DNA of 64,000 bases from an uncultured Tateyamaria sp. (GTDB taxonomy: Bacteria; Pseudomonadota; Alphaproteobacteria; Rhodobacterales; Rhodobacteraceae): contig NZ_CANLAG010000001.1 of NCBI RefSeq assembly GCF_947488715.1, forward strand, positions 62,001-126,000. The letters are read 5' to 3'. How positions within the stretch are numbered: the stretch's first letter is position 1; each line of letters starts with the position of its first letter. Position numbers and translations under genes: made by a program. Of this stretch, positions 62,971 through 64,000 are shown in pieces. The notes beneath the pieces were generated by a model, which saw only the letters and a list, made by a program, of their open reading frames with translations, was not told where the DNA came from and ran no database searches.

Positions 62971-64000
62971 ATGGCCGATCTCAGCGAAGCTGACAGACTG
63001 GCGCAGGAAACGTGGCTGCAACGGACAATCCGGAGGCCCGAAATCGGCTCGTTCATCGTGATGGTCGTCATTGTCGTGGTGCTGACATGGGCATCGAGCG
63101 GCAAGGCGTTCAACGCGCTTGGTCTCAAGAACAACGTACAGATCATCGCACAGTATGGGATCATCGCCATCGGCGCGGCCCTGTTGATGATCGCGGGTGA
63201 ATTCGATCTGTCCATCGGGTCCATGATCGGGTTTGCAGGCATGTCCATGGCGATCATGCTGAAATGGGGCCTGCCTTTTGGTCTGGGCGAGGCAACTCCG
63301 CTCACCGCACTTCTGATCACAATGGCTATGACGCTGACCCTTGGGTGGATCATCGGCAATATCGTTGTCAAGTCGGGGCTATCCTCCTTTATCGTGACGC
63401 TGGCCTTTCTCTTCTTTATGCGCGGTGTGACCGAAGTGTCGTTCCGCCTGATCAACCAATCCACACAGGTCTCCGGCCTGCCCGACTACAAAGAAGAAAG
63501 CTGGGTCGCCTGGGTCTTTGGTGGCGAAGTATTCGGCTGGTTCTATGACGCGTGGTTCTGGATCGGCATGCGTTTTGTCGATATGGGGTTCGAGCGCACG
63601 GACCAGTGGTTCACTCTGGGCGGCAATATCAACCGCCGCGGCACCCAATGGGTCGAAGGGTTCGATGCACGGTTCCTGTGGTTCATCCTGATCGCACTGG
63701 CCGCCTATTTCATCCTCAGCCGCACGCAGTTGGGCAACTGGATCTACGCCACAGGCGACAACAAGGAAGCGGCGCGCGCAAACGGTGTGCCCACGAACAA
63801 GGTCAAGATCGGCCTGTTCATGTTCACCGCCTTCTGCGCCACCATCTTTGCCGCCTGTCAGGTGTTTGAAAACAACACGTCTGATGCGGCCAAAGGCAAC
63901 CTGATGGAGCTTTTTGCCATCGCCATCGCGGTTGTGGGCGGCACGCTCATGACGGGAGGGTTCGGCAGCGTGCTGGGCGTCGTGTTCGGGGCAATCACCG
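62971..64000 (+). CDS. Sugar ABC transporter permease, RbsC class (3' end outside window)
   Basis: An ATG at 62971 behind GGGGGGAA starts an open frame that runs off the right edge (343 codons visible). It has a charged N-terminus and then many hydrophobic segments. Family motifs are IIAIGAALLMIAGEFDLSIGSMIGF, SGLSSFIVTLAFLFFMRG, the cytoplasmic loop TGDNKEAARANGVPTNKVK (EAA-type, contacting the ATPase) and AIAVVGGTLMTGGFG. It pairs with the binding protein just upstream; the ATPase gene should follow outside the window. An insertion of about 50 residues between GLPDYKEE and WFTLGGNI is longer than in E. coli RbsC (321 residues). Confidence 0.9.
   Translation, partial: MADLSEADRLAQETWLQRTIRRPEIGSFIVMVVIVVVLTWASSGKAFNALGLKNNVQIIAQYGIIAIGAALLMIAGEFDLSIGSMIGFAGMSMAIMLKWGLPFGLGEATPLTALLITMAMTLTLGWIIGNIVVKSGLSSFIVTLAFLFFMRGVTEVSFRLINQSTQVSGLPDYKEESWVAWVFGGEVFGWFYDAWFWIGMRFVDMGFERTDQWFTLGGNINRRGTQWVEGFDARFLWFILIALAAYFILSRTQLGNWIYATGDNKEAARANGVPTNKVKIGLFMFTAFCATIFAACQVFENNTSDAAKGNLMELFAIAIAVVGGTLMTGGFGSVLGVVFGAIT

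Noticed and set aside
1-64000. tRNA or rRNA genes, CRISPR arrays, insertion sequences, att sites or prophage
   Set aside because: No cloverleaf, rRNA-like stretch, spaced direct-repeat array, transposase, integrase or phage structural gene was seen by reading. A tRNAscan or Infernal run would settle the RNA question.

Overview
The window looks like a chromosomal segment of a marine-type alphaproteobacterium of the Roseobacter group (Rhodobacteraceae). The reasons are a GC-rich base composition, the neighbourhoods rimP-nusA-ylxR-infB, ppiC-argJ-mutT facing secA, and dnaK-dnaJ-radC, an alphaproteobacterial nrnC-kdsD-lptCAB-hpf-ptsN string, and DUF5927-type GT14 and 'NodH'-type sulfotransferase genes. 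I assign no species. I found no rRNA, tRNA, insertion sequence, prophage or CRISPR array. Almost all of the DNA is coding, and genes are often joined by ATGA/GTGA overlaps or abutting stop codons.

Layout. 1-13.1 kb holds mixed housekeeping genes: an ABC exporter cut by the window edge, an RlmD-type rRNA methyltransferase, a bacterial voltage-gated sodium channel, two L,D-transpeptidases around a CAP lipoprotein, ferrochelatase, a methyltransferase, ComF, glutaredoxin 3, a nitrilase-family amidase, a MarR regulator, UbiG, prolyl aminopeptidase and a shortened peptide-binding protein. 13.1-18.6 kb is the rimP-nusA-ylxR-infB operon, bracketed by two strong terminators. 18.6-31.6 kb carries an unlisted 44-residue ORF, mutT-argJ-ppiC, secA, two exported proteins (one a phosphate-binding-like/OmpA fusion), radC, dnaJ, dnaK and alkB.

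31.6-43.4 kb is an envelope-glycan region: MarC, a KpsM-like permease without its ATPase, CysQ, KdsB, GalU, GalE, four glycosyltransferases and a large two-domain sulfotransferase. KdsB (CMP-Kdo) connects with kdsD and lptCAB just downstream on the other strand (43.4-48.2 kb). CysQ, which removes PAP, and the sulfotransferase together suggest a sulfated glycan. 48.2-55.7 kb is a phenylacetate-degradation operon transcribed leftwards in the order thiolase, paaA, B, C, D, E, Z, X.

55.9-61.6 kb is the most distinctive block. It has a glycosyltransferase and then five tightly overlapping genes: RfbH/E1 dehydrase, glucose-1-phosphate cytidylyltransferase, CDP-glucose 4,6-dehydratase, an SDR reductase and an RmlC-like epimerase. 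Together these predict a CDP-activated 3,6-dideoxyhexose, possibly an L-sugar such as ascarylose, but the usual E3 reductase gene is absent. The window ends in a sugar ABC importer: a binding protein, then a permease that runs off the right edge.
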